Source: Sulfurovaceae bacterium (GTDB lineage: Bacteria > Campylobacterota > Campylobacteria > Campylobacterales > Sulfurovaceae). Taken from it: 14,956 nucleotides of DNA. The stretch lies in NCBI GenBank assembly GCA_029933395.1, contig JAOZOG010000034.1:1731-16686 (forward strand), written 5' to 3'. A program made the translations under genes and the position numbers. Positions 1 through 8,552 of the stretch are shown here, in pieces; position 1 is the stretch's first letter, and every line of letters begins with the position of its first letter. Below the pieces are notes generated by a model, which had not been told where the DNA came from, ran no database searches, and saw only the letters and a list, made by a program, of their open reading frames with translations.

Positions 1-1068
1 ATCGCACTGCTCGATGAGATACAGAAGAGAAGCGGGGCCAAAATACTGCTGGCGCTCAAGGGATATGCACTCTGGGCCTCTTTTCCGGTCATTCGTGAAA
101 AGCTTTATGGCTGCTGTGCCAGCGGACTGCACGAAGCGACACTTGCGGCCGAAACATTTGGCAAAGAGGTTCATACCTACTCACCGGCATTCAAGGAGGA
201 GGAGATCGAAGCGATTGCGCTGCTCTCCCACCATCTTGTTTTCAATTCACCTTCCCAGTTCAAAAAGTTTTCCGCCAAAGCCAAAGCGGTCAATCCCAAT
301 CTCTCCCTGGGTCTTCGGATCAACCCGGAATACTCCGAATCTCCGGTCGAACTCTACAACCCATGTGGTCTCTACTCGAGGCTCGGCACGACGCTGACCA
401 ATTTTGACCCCAAAATCCTCGAAAGCTGTGACGGGTTTCATTTTCACGCCCTCTGCGAACAGAGTGCCGATGCACTTGAGAAAGTACTCGAAGTATTCGA
501 GGAGAAATTCGGCAGCTATCTTGCAGGTCTCAAGTGGCTCAATTTCGGAGGAGGCCACCATATCACCAAAGAGGGGTACGACAGAGAAAAATTGATCTCG
601 CTCATCAAGTACTTCAAAGAAAAGTACGATGTCGATATCTACCTGGAACCCGGTGAGGCAGTCGGCTGGGAGACCGGCATACTCGTCGCCACTGTACTCG
701 ATATCGTTCACAACGGTATCGATATCGCCATCCTCGACACCTCTGCCGAAGCACATATGCCCGATACCATCATTATGCCCTACCGTGCGGAAGTACGGGG
801 CGCAGGCAAGGCGGGAGAAAAAAAGCACACCTGCCGACTCGCCGGTAATACCTGCCTTGCCGGCGATATTATGGGAGACTACAGCTTCGACAAAGCTCTG
901 AAAATCGGTGACAAAATCATCTTCGAAGATCAGATGCACTACACGATGGTCAAAGCCACTACCTTCAACGGGATCAAGTTGCCCTCTATCTCTATCTTGA
1001 GAAGTGACGGCACGCTGGATATCGTAAAAGCGTTTGGTTACGAAGATTTCAGGGACAGGCTTTCGTAG
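1..1068 (+). CDS. nspC: Carboxynorspermidine/carboxyspermidine decarboxylase, 3' part
   Basis: PLP-dependent decarboxylase of the alanine-racemase fold (fold III) that removes CO2 from carboxy(nor)spermidine to give (nor)spermidine, in the cytoplasm. The open frame runs from the first base, so the start lies outside the window. The 355 visible residues against a usual length of about 380 suggest only 20-25 are missing. Visible features, numbered from the window edge: ALKGYALW, whose K20 should form the Schiff base with PLP; FHFHALCEQSAD; the PLP-phosphate loop NFGGGHHITK; EPGEAVGWETG; and GNTCLAGDIMGDY near the C-terminus, where the Cys and the following Asp contribute to the active site in this family. 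In Campylobacterota this enzyme is the last step of the carboxyspermidine route to spermidine; the partner dehydrogenase gene is not in view. It converges on tamB with only 29 bp between the stop codons and no hairpin there. The family assignment is secure; the exact polyamine product is not readable from the sequence. Confidence 0.93.
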   Translation: MALLDEIQKRSGAKILLALKGYALWASFPVIREKLYGCCASGLHEATLAAETFGKEVHTYSPAFKEEEIEAIALLSHHLVFNSPSQFKKFSAKAKAVNPNLSLGLRINPEYSESPVELYNPCGLYSRLGTTLTNFDPKILESCDGFHFHALCEQSADALEKVLEVFEEKFGSYLAGLKWLNFGGGHHITKEGYDREKLISLIKYFKEKYDVDIYLEPGEAVGWETGILVATVLDIVHNGIDIAILDTSAEAHMPDTIIMPYRAEVRGAGKAGEKKHTCRLAGNTCLAGDIMGDYSFDKALKIGDKIIFEDQMHYTMVKATTFNGIKLPSISILRSDGTLDIVKAFGYEDFRDRLS

Positions 1069-1097
1069 ACAGAATAATCAAATCAGCCGTGCCAAAA

Positions 1098-4000
1098 TTA
1101 CTCTGTAAACGGTAACTTCTTGAACTCCCGCTTATAGATAATATCCGCTCCGCTCGACTCCGAATCTGTTGAAATGACCGCTTTGATATCTTTGCTGTAA
1201 TCATACTGCAGCTTCGCACCGGCCACTTCATCGTTGACGTAAATAATCGTGATCTTATCGGTGATCTTCTTGCCGATCTCCATACTGCCGTCGGCACCCA
1301 GAGCGAGGTGGTCGATTTTGATACCGACGTTGGCGAGGGCAGATTTGGCCATTGCGCCTCCCATCATCTTCATCATCTCTTCGCCGTTGTTGTTCCCTGC
1401 AGCCTCTTCGGAGTCGAAGAGAATGACCGAGAGGATCTCCTCTTTGCTCAGGCGCGGTATCGAGGAGAAGATAATACCGGGTGTCTCGGGATTTCCCGTC
1501 ACCTGTATCGTGATCTCATAATTGATCGAATTGTAGACCGCTTTGATATCGAGTATTGGCTTGCTGGGATTGCCGGTGAAAGCGATAATGCTTTTTTTGA
1601 AAACAAATTTTTTGTTCTCGAAAGCATAATAGGAACCCTCCATCAGCTCCGCCGTACCCAGAACATAGATCGGCCCCTTTGGTGCTTTTTCGATTTGGAG
1701 ATCAGCCAGCGCTTTGATATCTGCATCCGCCGTCTTGTAGAGAATCGGCTTTTTCGTATTGACTTTGATCCGCACTGTGAGATTGTCCATAAAGAGACTC
1801 TCGCCCTCTTTTTTCATATCCTGCACTATGATGATATCACTGTCGGAGGCAAAGCTCTTCTTGTCCATATTGTAGTGAACATTGCCTCCCAGAATAGTCA
1901 CCGTACCGACGATATCCGTCTTGACACCATCCAGCCTGGTTTTGATATCGATGGCGCTTTTCATATCGATCATTTCGTGTGTCACAGTGAAGCTATCGGC
2001 TTTGGCGATTATCTCACCTTTTTTCTCTTCGATATTGTATTGCCCGGTCACCTTCAACTCGTCATTGATCCAGAACGGCGCAATCTCGACCATGCCGTTC
2101 CTCAAACTGACAATAGAAGGTTTGGTCGCAAAAATCTTCTGCTCCTGAAAGGTCGTATGGTAACGATTGAGTTTCAGTACCGAGTCGGAGAAGCCCAGTG
2201 ATATCAGTGTATCGTTCAGGACATAGTCGGTCTTTCTGTCGGCTTTGTATGTCAGCGCATTCGATGCGAGATTCAGCGAGAGATCTTTTTTGTTCTGCAG
2301 CACAAGAGAGATTTTCATATCCCCGTCCAGCGGCGGTGCTTCGAAGCGATAGATCGTATTGATCTTCTTGATCAGTGTCTGGAGTGATGCGACATGGTTG
2401 TCGAGTGTCACGTTGCCGTCAAGATTCCCGTCGAAGATAAACTTCGCACCGCCGACGATCAGATCCCCGTCGATATCACTGCTGTTGGTATCGAATGTCA
2501 CCTTGGAGGTGATGCCCTGCGATGTGAGATCGACGTAGACCCACTTGTCCCGCATCGACAGATTGGTATTCAGCGGACTGAGTGCATCGAGATTCAGCTC
2601 TTTGCTGAATCCTCGCAGTAGAGAATCTTTGGGAAACAGTGTTCGCGTCGTGACACTGACATTACCATCATAGAGTAGATCCGCCTTGATATGGGCGATG
2701 TTGGAAGTGACATTCGCTTCTGCTTTCAGCGGAGTTATCCGGGCAAAATCCAGTGGCACGTGGATATTTGCACCCACCTTGGCAGCCTGCAGAGGCTCCG
2801 GGAGTGAAACCATCTCATTGAGCATAAGCGGCGCTTTGGTTGAGAGGACAAAATCTCCCTTTTTGAAATCCGGAGAAACGAATTTTCCTTTCAATCCCTC
2901 CGAATCGATCAGTGCCGTGATACTGCTGATATTACCTTCATAGCTGATTTTCAAATCATTGAGCGGCTTCGTGTAATTACCTTCGATTCCTGTCAAGGGA
3001 CCGGGAAGCATTTCGCCTTCATATTGCAGCTTGCCGCCTTGAAAGGTCAATCTGTTATCCAACCTCAAGTGCTCCGTATAGGGTGTCGTGACATTGCCCT
3101 CGTTCGTCACTGTCAGTTTCCCTTCGTCAATCAGATAGACGATATGGTTTTTCAGTTGCAACGAATCGACGTTGAACCCATCCTCTTCAGCCTTGAGAAT
3201 CTTTTTGCCTTTGATAAGAATATCAACGACTGCCTGTTTCTCATTCGCATCGATATCGAGTGAGATATCGCCGAAAGCATCCTCCCTGAGAGGCAGGTCG
3301 TATGTCGTAAAAAGTCTCTTCAGTGGCGTCACATAGCCGTTCGTCTCGATACGGTTGTCCTGGATCACTCCATGCTGCCTAAGTACAGCGAAACTGGTAT
3401 TGGCATCGAGGTCGATCGTTCCACTTTTGGCAGTCAGGGACGGGATATCGAAGTGTATATCGCTCGCGTTGAGTTCGACATGCCTGAGCAGTACCGGCTC
3501 ATACTCGGCACTCTTGATCGATGCATCCATTTTCTTGAGCACCAGAAGCTTGGGAATGAAAGGGTTGGGTGTTCGCTTTTCGTTCGCTCCCGCTTTCGAT
3601 TCAGGCTTTGATTCGATCGGCTCTGTACTTTTATTTCTCTCGTCCGATATGGCGATCTTGCTGAGTGCCAGTGTATCGATATGGTGAATATCCAGGGAAT
3701 CGATGGTCACCGTCTCATTCTCCAGACGGGCATTCAGCTTCAACTCACTGAGATTGCTGTCAACCGCGAGCATCGCTCTCCCCACTTGTATCGCATTGGG
3801 CCTGGAGGCCAAAACGCGCACCAGATCGACCTGAACAGAAGTGAGATCGATGCGGCCCTTTGTGATGGAGAACTGCGGAAATTTCACCGGCTTGACTTCG
3901 ATCGTGCCCGACTCGAGCAGCAGACTCTTTGGAAACATGAGATTTTCCGCGGTCGGTGTCTGTGCATCCGAAACCTCATCCGCTTTCGCTTCCTTCTGTG

Positions 4001-4658
4001 ACGCCTCAGCGGCAGGCAGGCTCTTGACAAGTCGATCGATCGCGGCCGTATCGATCGCATCTATGACCAGTTTTGTCACGACAACTTCACGCTCCTTCAT
4101 TCCGGCTTCCAGCGAAAGATTCGCCAGACCACTGCGGGCGCTCAAAAGGATTTCATCGATACGAAGATCACCATCGGCGAAATAGATCTCTTTTGTCTTC
4201 AGATCGACTCCCTCAATCGTAATATTACGCTCCGTAAAGGGATCAACAGAGACATGCGCTTCTCCGATACCGATCGCTACCGGCAATACATATGTACTCT
4301 TCTCCTTATCGGGTGTATCCACGGAGAAGTGCGCGACAATCTTTTCGATCGTCTTGACATCAAGCCCTGTCGCTTCGATATGGGTGATGGAGACCTTTTT
4401 ATGCAGCAGTGGCGCAGGGTTCCATCCCAGCGCAAAATGATCCAGCAGCTTCTCCTCCTGAAAGGTCAGCCCATCGACTTCCAGACCACTGAGCAATCCG
4501 CCGGATATCTTTTGGTAGCCAAAACCGAACTGCGGCGCATATTTGTCAGCCGCCCACTCGATCGCCCGTGTCGAATTGAGCACGAAAAGTATAGCGACGA
4601 CAATGGTTGCAATCAAGCCAAGAACGATATAGGCAAGCCATTTGAAGAAACTTTTCAA
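1098..4658 (-). CDS. tamB: TamB-like inner-membrane translocation/assembly protein (DUF490)
   Basis: Very large AsmA/TamB-family protein (1186 aa; E. coli TamB is about 1260) that spans the periplasm from an inner-membrane anchor and works with the Omp85 protein TamA in outer-membrane protein or lipid transport. One N-terminal membrane helix (about residues 7-28) follows a short basic start. A long run of alternating hydrophobic/polar beta-strand sequence follows, as expected for the hydrophobic-groove fold. Two polar, Ala/Glu/Lys/Pro-rich stretches (about 216-238 and 340-367) look like flexible linkers. The C-terminal part holds the TamB domain, with EEILSVILFDSEE and a terminal beta-rich segment ending in KREFKKLPFTE. 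The start is a TTG at 4658: it overlaps the tamA stop in the 4-nt string TTGA, has AGGA 8 nt upstream, and the next in-frame Met is near residue 187, after the membrane anchor. It is the last gene of the proA-ABC-tamA-tamB run. TamB identity rests on fold style plus the adjacent tamA. Confidence 0.9.
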   Translation of the reverse strand: MKSFFKWLAYIVLGLIATIVVAILFVLNSTRAIEWAADKYAPQFGFGYQKISGGLLSGLEVDGLTFQEEKLLDHFALGWNPAPLLHKKVSITHIEATGLDVKTIEKIVAHFSVDTPDKEKSTYVLPVAIGIGEAHVSVDPFTERNITIEGVDLKTKEIYFADGDLRIDEILLSARSGLANLSLEAGMKEREVVVTKLVIDAIDTAAIDRLVKSLPAAEASQKEAKADEVSDAQTPTAENLMFPKSLLLESGTIEVKPVKFPQFSITKGRIDLTSVQVDLVRVLASRPNAIQVGRAMLAVDSNLSELKLNARLENETVTIDSLDIHHIDTLALSKIAISDERNKSTEPIESKPESKAGANEKRTPNPFIPKLLVLKKMDASIKSAEYEPVLLRHVELNASDIHFDIPSLTAKSGTIDLDANTSFAVLRQHGVIQDNRIETNGYVTPLKRLFTTYDLPLREDAFGDISLDIDANEKQAVVDILIKGKKILKAEEDGFNVDSLQLKNHIVYLIDEGKLTVTNEGNVTTPYTEHLRLDNRLTFQGGKLQYEGEMLPGPLTGIEGNYTKPLNDLKISYEGNISSITALIDSEGLKGKFVSPDFKKGDFVLSTKAPLMLNEMVSLPEPLQAAKVGANIHVPLDFARITPLKAEANVTSNIAHIKADLLYDGNVSVTTRTLFPKDSLLRGFSKELNLDALSPLNTNLSMRDKWVYVDLTSQGITSKVTFDTNSSDIDGDLIVGGAKFIFDGNLDGNVTLDNHVASLQTLIKKINTIYRFEAPPLDGDMKISLVLQNKKDLSLNLASNALTYKADRKTDYVLNDTLISLGFSDSVLKLNRYHTTFQEQKIFATKPSIVSLRNGMVEIAPFWINDELKVTGQYNIEEKKGEIIAKADSFTVTHEMIDMKSAIDIKTRLDGVKTDIVGTVTILGGNVHYNMDKKSFASDSDIIIVQDMKKEGESLFMDNLTVRIKVNTKKPILYKTADADIKALADLQIEKAPKGPIYVLGTAELMEGSYYAFENKKFVFKKSIIAFTGNPSKPILDIKAVYNSINYEITIQVTGNPETPGIIFSSIPRLSKEEILSVILFDSEEAAGNNNGEEMMKMMGGAMAKSALANVGIKIDHLALGADGSMEIGKKITDKITIIYVNDEVAGAKLQYDYSKDIKAVISTDSESSGADIIYKREFKKLPFTE

Positions 4659-6460
4659 AACGATTGTCCTATCTGGAATTGAACCCCATACTGCTTGAGA
4701 TCATGCACATTGCCGGCAATGTCAACCTTGATCGGCCCGATCGGTGTCATATAACGCACCCCCATTCCTGCCGAAGTCAAAAAATCCCCGGTAAAATCGT
4801 AGCTGTTGATTGTCAACATCGTGTTGTCGGTAAAGACGGCGCCATAGAGATCTCCTATGAGGGGGTAATCCGCCTCGAGTGTGAAATTGGCCATCGTCTC
4901 GGCACCTTCGATACCGTAGCGAGTCGGCGTGAAGATGACACCGACACGCCTATAGCCATAAGCCCGGTTGCTGTAGGCACCACCGCCAAAGAAGAGTTTG
5001 GATTCAGGAACCCGGTTCTGTGTCTCGTCGAGCACGCCCGCTTTGGCCACTGCGGCCAGTGTCATATCACCGAAAGTATAGATCGCTCTCCCCTCCAGTG
5101 AAAACTTCAGATAGGCACTGGCGTCTTCAGAATAGGGCAGGCCGTACTCTGCATTCGCTGCAACATAAAATCCCTCTTTGGGATTGAGCTTGGAGTCCCT
5201 GCCGTCATAAACGAACTTGATGAAGGGATAAGCCAGAAAAAAGCTTCCCGTCGAAATTGCCTGTGTCAGTTTCGTCTCATCATAGTCATTCAGCAGTGAA
5301 ATATCGATATCCTCTATCGCAAAACCTGCATTGATCTCAAGTTCTTCGTTGGTGTAGGTAATGTAGCCCTGCGCATACGCTTTTTTCTCCATAAAGCCGG
5401 TGTACTCGAGATTGCTGTAGCCTACTTTGGTAAAAAGATCAAGATAGTAGTCGTCAAAACCAAAAAGGGCCGGGGTGAAGAGCGTGACTTCTGCAAGTTG
5501 TTCGATCATCGAGTACATCAACCGGATTCTCAGCTTTTTGGCATTGCCCATAAAGTTCTTGCGGATGACATCGCCCTGCACACGTGCTCCGACATTGGTG
5601 TCATATCCGACACCTCCGACAAAATACCACGGCTTCGAGATATCAGCTACCACGATATCGATCGGCACGACATTGTAGAATTTCCTGTCATATTTCACCG
5701 CAACTGAATCAAAGGCATCCAGAGCATAGAGTGCATCGTAACTCTCCTGTATCCTCTCGGTACTGAAGCGCTTTCCTTTTCTCGCCCGGACCCTGGAGAT
5801 GATCACTTTGTCGTCAACCGTCTCCGATCCGGTAATATTGATCTTCCCAAAGGTGCAAACGCCACCTTTTTTCAAGACATATTTCAGATCCACCACTTTT
5901 TTGTCCAGATCTACATAGGCTTTGCTGTCGAGGTCGTAACTGCAGTATCCCTCTTTCATCATCTCCTCGACAATTTTGCTCTTGATTAGGATGAACTTTT
6001 TTGCGGTGAAGACTTCCCCTTTCTCGAAATCTACAATGTGCGAGATATCATAGTCACTCGTAATATTGATATCATGCACCCTGACCGGTTCATCCTCTTT
6101 GATGGTAATCAGAACCTTCTCTTTGGTTGTTTTGATCGTGAAGGTCGCATCGTAATACCCTTCCGAATCAAGATAGCTGCGCAATACCTCGGGGAGGGTC
6201 GGGATCAGGCGGTCTTTGATCCTGGGATCATACGCTTTCCAGAATTCGAACATACTCTTGACATCGATACTCAATGCATTTTGCAGAGCACTCTCATCCA
6301 GATGCTTCTCACCGATAAACTTGATCTCGACCTTGTGGGAAGGAAGTTCGACCTCCTCTTCGCTGGAGAAGAGGGAAAAGTCTGATTTTTTTGTCTCGTT
6401 GGATTCACCCCAAAGTATCGTGATGGAGAGTAGCACTGAAACGATTATCTTGAAATACAT
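4655..6460 (-). CDS. tamA: TamA-like Omp85/BamA-family outer-membrane protein
   Basis: Outer-membrane beta-barrel assembly factor of the Omp85 superfamily (601 aa; E. coli TamA is about 577). A Sec signal peptide covers about residues 1-18 (hydrophobic core IIVSVLLSITILWG). Then come what look like three POTRA domains (about 43-125, 126-199, 201-275): EPVRVHDINIT opens the second and CTFGKINITGSETV the third. A C-terminal barrel spans about 276-601. Barrel hallmarks are YDGRDSKLNPKEGFY (about 418-432), the loop-6 segment SNRAYGYRR (about 497-505), VRYMTPIGPIKVDIA (about 568-582) and a terminal Phe. Loop 6 usually reads (V/I)RG(F/Y); here it is NRAY, keeping the key Arg but with Ala for Gly. 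C173 and C202 flank the POTRA2/POTRA3 junction and could form a periplasmic disulfide. Its ATG overlaps the ABC gene stop by 1 nt (TAATG), and its stop overlaps the tamB start. TamA is preferred over BamA because of the three POTRAs and the neighbouring tamB. Confidence 0.9.
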   Translation of the reverse strand: MYFKIIVSVLLSITILWGESNETKKSDFSLFSSEEEVELPSHKVEIKFIGEKHLDESALQNALSIDVKSMFEFWKAYDPRIKDRLIPTLPEVLRSYLDSEGYYDATFTIKTTKEKVLITIKEDEPVRVHDINITSDYDISHIVDFEKGEVFTAKKFILIKSKIVEEMMKEGYCSYDLDSKAYVDLDKKVVDLKYVLKKGGVCTFGKINITGSETVDDKVIISRVRARKGKRFSTERIQESYDALYALDAFDSVAVKYDRKFYNVVPIDIVVADISKPWYFVGGVGYDTNVGARVQGDVIRKNFMGNAKKLRIRLMYSMIEQLAEVTLFTPALFGFDDYYLDLFTKVGYSNLEYTGFMEKKAYAQGYITYTNEELEINAGFAIEDIDISLLNDYDETKLTQAISTGSFFLAYPFIKFVYDGRDSKLNPKEGFYVAANAEYGLPYSEDASAYLKFSLEGRAIYTFGDMTLAAVAKAGVLDETQNRVPESKLFFGGGAYSNRAYGYRRVGVIFTPTRYGIEGAETMANFTLEADYPLIGDLYGAVFTDNTMLTINSYDFTGDFLTSAGMGVRYMTPIGPIKVDIAGNVHDLKQYGVQFQIGQSF

Positions 6461-7050
6461 TATACTACTGTCTCTTCTATTTTTATGATCCTGTCACTCG
6501 CCCATCGGGCCAAATCCATATCATGCGTTATCAACAGGATCCCTACCTCTTTTAAATATTTTAACATGAGCTTCATCACATCCAACTGTATGACATTATC
6601 CAGTGCACTGGTCGGCTCGTCACAGAGGATCAAGTCAGGCTTCATCAGCAGTGCGCGTAAAATACTGCATCGCTGCAGCTGGCCGCCCGAAAGTTCGTGC
6701 GGCAGCTTTTCAAGATATGCTTCGGCAATCCCCATCTCATCGGCGATCGCCCCTATCCCTTCCAGAGAAGCTACATCTTCGATCTGATTGCGTATCGGAT
6801 AGCTGGGGTGGAAAGAGCTGTAGGGATCCTGAAAAATCCAGGCAATCCTCCCCTTTTCGATCGTGCCGGAAAGGGGCTTGAGATTGCCTGCGATCAGTTC
6901 AAAAAGTGTCGACTTTCCGCTGCCGCTTCTACCTACGATCGAGACAACTTCACCCCGATTCAGCTCCAGATTGAAGCCTTTATAGAGCAGTTGTCCTTTT
7001 TCGTAGCCAAAGTCGAGTGCATCGATCTTCAGTACTGACGCCTCCTTCAT
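6460..7050 (-). CDS. ABC transporter ATP-binding protein, Opp/Dpp/Nik-like, orphan
   Basis: Compact single-domain ABC ATPase (196 aa) with all nucleotide-binding motifs: A-loop Tyr16, Walker A GRSGSGKST (40-48), Q-loop Gln74 in WIFQDP, signature LSGGQLQR (120-127), Walker B LILCDEPTS (140-148), D-loop SALD (148-151) and H-loop His176 in LITHD. The Q-loop region DPYSSFHP...PIRNQ resembles the dipeptide/oligopeptide/nickel ATPase branch (DppF, OppF, NikE), but the C-terminal extension common there is absent, so the protein is shorter than usual. No permease or binding protein is encoded in the window. It lies 39 nt after proA and its stop overlaps the tamA start by 1 nt, so it is probably cotranscribed and coupled with tamA/tamB. 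The upstream ribosome site is weak; an AAGGAGG lies just inside the frame (codons 2-4), so a non-ATG start a few codons later cannot be excluded. Active ATPase chemistry is likely; the substrate is unknown. Confidence 0.88.
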   Translation of the reverse strand: MKEASVLKIDALDFGYEKGQLLYKGFNLELNRGEVVSIVGRSGSGKSTLFELIAGNLKPLSGTIEKGRIAWIFQDPYSSFHPSYPIRNQIEDVASLEGIGAIADEMGIAEAYLEKLPHELSGGQLQRCSILRALLMKPDLILCDEPTSALDNVIQLDVMKLMLKYLKEVGILLITHDMDLARWASDRIIKIEETVV

Positions 7051-7089
7051 CAGTCCAATTTCCCATCACCAAAATCACCAATCAGCATC

Positions 7090-8325
7090 TTATCCTCTGA
7101 TCTGCCCATGTCCATAGATCTTGTACTTGTAGGTCGTCAACTCATTGATCCCCATCGGTCCCCGCGCATGCAGTTTATTGGTCGAGATCCCCACCTCCGC
7201 ACCGAAACCAAATGCACCGCCGTCCGTGAAACGTGTACTGGCATTGACATAGACACAGGCTGCATCGACCCGGTCGAGGAAGGCTTCAGCGGCTGTATAG
7301 TTCTCCGTGATAATCGCCTCGGAGTGTCCGGAACCATATTTTGCGATATGCCCAATCGCCTCATCCAATCCTTCGACCACTTTGATACTGAGAATATTGG
7401 CGAGATACTCTGTGTCGAAATCCTCCATCGTTGCCAACTCCACTTCAATAATCTCCTGCACTTCGGGATCTCCACGCATCTCTGTCTCTTCTGTACTGAA
7501 TGCCGTGTAGAGTCTGGGCAGTGCTTCTGCTGCAATCGCCCTGTCCACCAGCAGTGTCTCCATCGCATTACAGACACCCGGACGCTGACACTTGGCATTG
7601 ATCGCGATCGCGATCGCCTGCTCGAGATTCGCATCCTGGTGGATATAGGTATGGCAGAGCCCCTTGTCATGTTTGACGACGGGTACGGAGGCGTTCTGGG
7701 AGATATAGCGTATCAGCCCCTCCCCTCCCCGGGGAACGATCAGGTCGACATATTGGTCCATTTTGATCAGGCGGGAGACACCCTCTCTGGAGCTGTCAGG
7801 CAGCAGTGAAATGATCTCTCTGGGCAGATCGTTTCTCTCCAATACATCCTGCAGCACCTTTGCGATGATCTGATTGGAGTATTCCGCCTCTTTGCCTCCC
7901 TTGAGAATGGCAACATTTCCACTCTTGAAACAGAGTGCGCCGACATCGGAGGTCACATTGGGACGCGACTCATAAATAACACCGATGACACCGATCGGCA
8001 CAGAAACCTTTTCGATACGCAGGTTATCCGCATTGACCCATCCTTCGAGTACTCTGCCTACCGGCTCTGTCAACTGGGCAATCTCACGCAGAGACTGTGC
8101 CATTGCAGCGATTCTACCCTCGTCAAGCAGGAGACGGTCAAGCAGTGCGCTGTCAAGCCCATTCTCTTTCCCCGCCTGCATGTCTTTGGTATTTTCTGTT
8201 TCTATGGTACTGCTTTGCGATATCAAAGCGTCTGCCATCTCATTGAGTATCCTACTCTTTTTGGCACTCTCCATCGTTGCGATGATTTGCGCACTCGCTT
8301 TGGCTTTGACTAAAAAATCTTCCAT
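7090..8325 (-). CDS. proA: Gamma-glutamyl phosphate reductase
   Basis: NADPH-dependent reductase of the aldehyde-dehydrogenase superfamily that turns gamma-glutamyl phosphate into glutamate-5-semialdehyde, the second step of proline synthesis from glutamate, in the cytoplasm. At 411 aa it is normal length (E. coli 417). Family signatures are YESRPNVTSDVGALCFKSGN (118-137), the catalytic segment RPGVCNAMET with nucleophile Cys252, GSGHSEAI (331-338) and the highly conserved C-terminal block from NASTRFTDGG to LHARGPMG (361-391). The start is well supported: AAAGGAG lies 5 nt before the ATG, about 55 nt below a probable extended -10 promoter. The glutamate kinase partner proB is not adjacent. 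It is the first gene of the run leading to the ABC ATPase and tamAB. Confidence 0.97.
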   Translation of the reverse strand: MEDFLVKAKASAQIIATMESAKKSRILNEMADALISQSSTIETENTKDMQAGKENGLDSALLDRLLLDEGRIAAMAQSLREIAQLTEPVGRVLEGWVNADNLRIEKVSVPIGVIGVIYESRPNVTSDVGALCFKSGNVAILKGGKEAEYSNQIIAKVLQDVLERNDLPREIISLLPDSSREGVSRLIKMDQYVDLIVPRGGEGLIRYISQNASVPVVKHDKGLCHTYIHQDANLEQAIAIAINAKCQRPGVCNAMETLLVDRAIAAEALPRLYTAFSTEETEMRGDPEVQEIIEVELATMEDFDTEYLANILSIKVVEGLDEAIGHIAKYGSGHSEAIITENYTAAEAFLDRVDAACVYVNASTRFTDGGAFGFGAEVGISTNKLHARGPMGINELTTYKYKIYGHGQIRG

Positions 8326-8337
8326 CTTTTCTCCTTT
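8326..8337 (-). promoter_or_regulatory. Ribosome binding site of proA
   Basis: On the minus strand AAAGGAG followed by a 5-nt A-rich spacer precedes the proA ATG at 8325. This near-consensus Shine-Dalgarno fixes the start codon. Confidence 0.8.
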
Positions 8338-8387
8338 GATCTCTATTCAGGGCACCTCAACAACCCTGATTATCGTACTTTTGCCGC

Positions 8388-8398
8388 ATTATAGCATA
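8388..8398 (-). promoter_or_regulatory. Probable proA operon promoter (extended -10)
   Basis: The minus strand reads ATGCTATAAT, giving a perfect TATAAT hexamer (8393-8388) preceded by TGC, i.e. an extended -10 element. No clear -35 hexamer is present 16-18 nt upstream, which is common in Campylobacterota sigma-70 promoters. Transcription would start near 8380 and leave a leader of about 55 nt before proA. The call rests on the consensus match and on its position in the only long gap ahead of this operon. Confidence 0.6.
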
Positions 8399-8499
8399 GC
8401 ATTTTAACGAGCCGATAGGGATGGATTGTGTATATTTCGAACATTAACACTTCTTCTCTTTTCACTTTTGAAAAATAAGATCATATCTGGCGAAATTTT

Positions 8500-8520
8500 G
8501 TCGGAGTGAGAGCACTCCGA
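8500..8520. repeat. Perfect 8-bp stem-loop
   Basis: TCGGAGTG (8501-8508), loop AGAG, CACTCCGA (8513-8520) form a perfect 8-bp hairpin. On the minus strand it is followed by CAAAATTTCG rather than a T-run, so it is a poor intrinsic terminator. GTCGGAGT (8500-8507) also has an exact inverted copy, ACTCCGAC, at 8625-8632, so the two sites bracket the REP doublet. Confidence 0.7.
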
Positions 8521-8552
8521 TGAATCCTTCAAGTAGCTTTGGTTTTCCCAAT

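Noticed and set aside
247..939. Minus-strand open frame of 230 codons opposite nspC
   Set aside because: It is the complement of a clearly conserved PLP decarboxylase frame, with no ribosome site or domain.
1308..2201. Long plus-strand open frame of about 300 codons opposite tamB
   Set aside because: It is antisense to the TamB C-terminal domain, rich in His/Arg/Asp as expected for a complement frame, and has no recognisable domain.
4655..6460. BamA in place of TamA
   Set aside because: Only three POTRA-like domains fit before the barrel (BamA usually has five) and tamB follows directly.
8501..8520. Intrinsic terminator for gpsA
   Set aside because: The hairpin is good, but on the minus strand it is followed by CAAAATTTCG and the nearest T-run lies about 25 nt further on.
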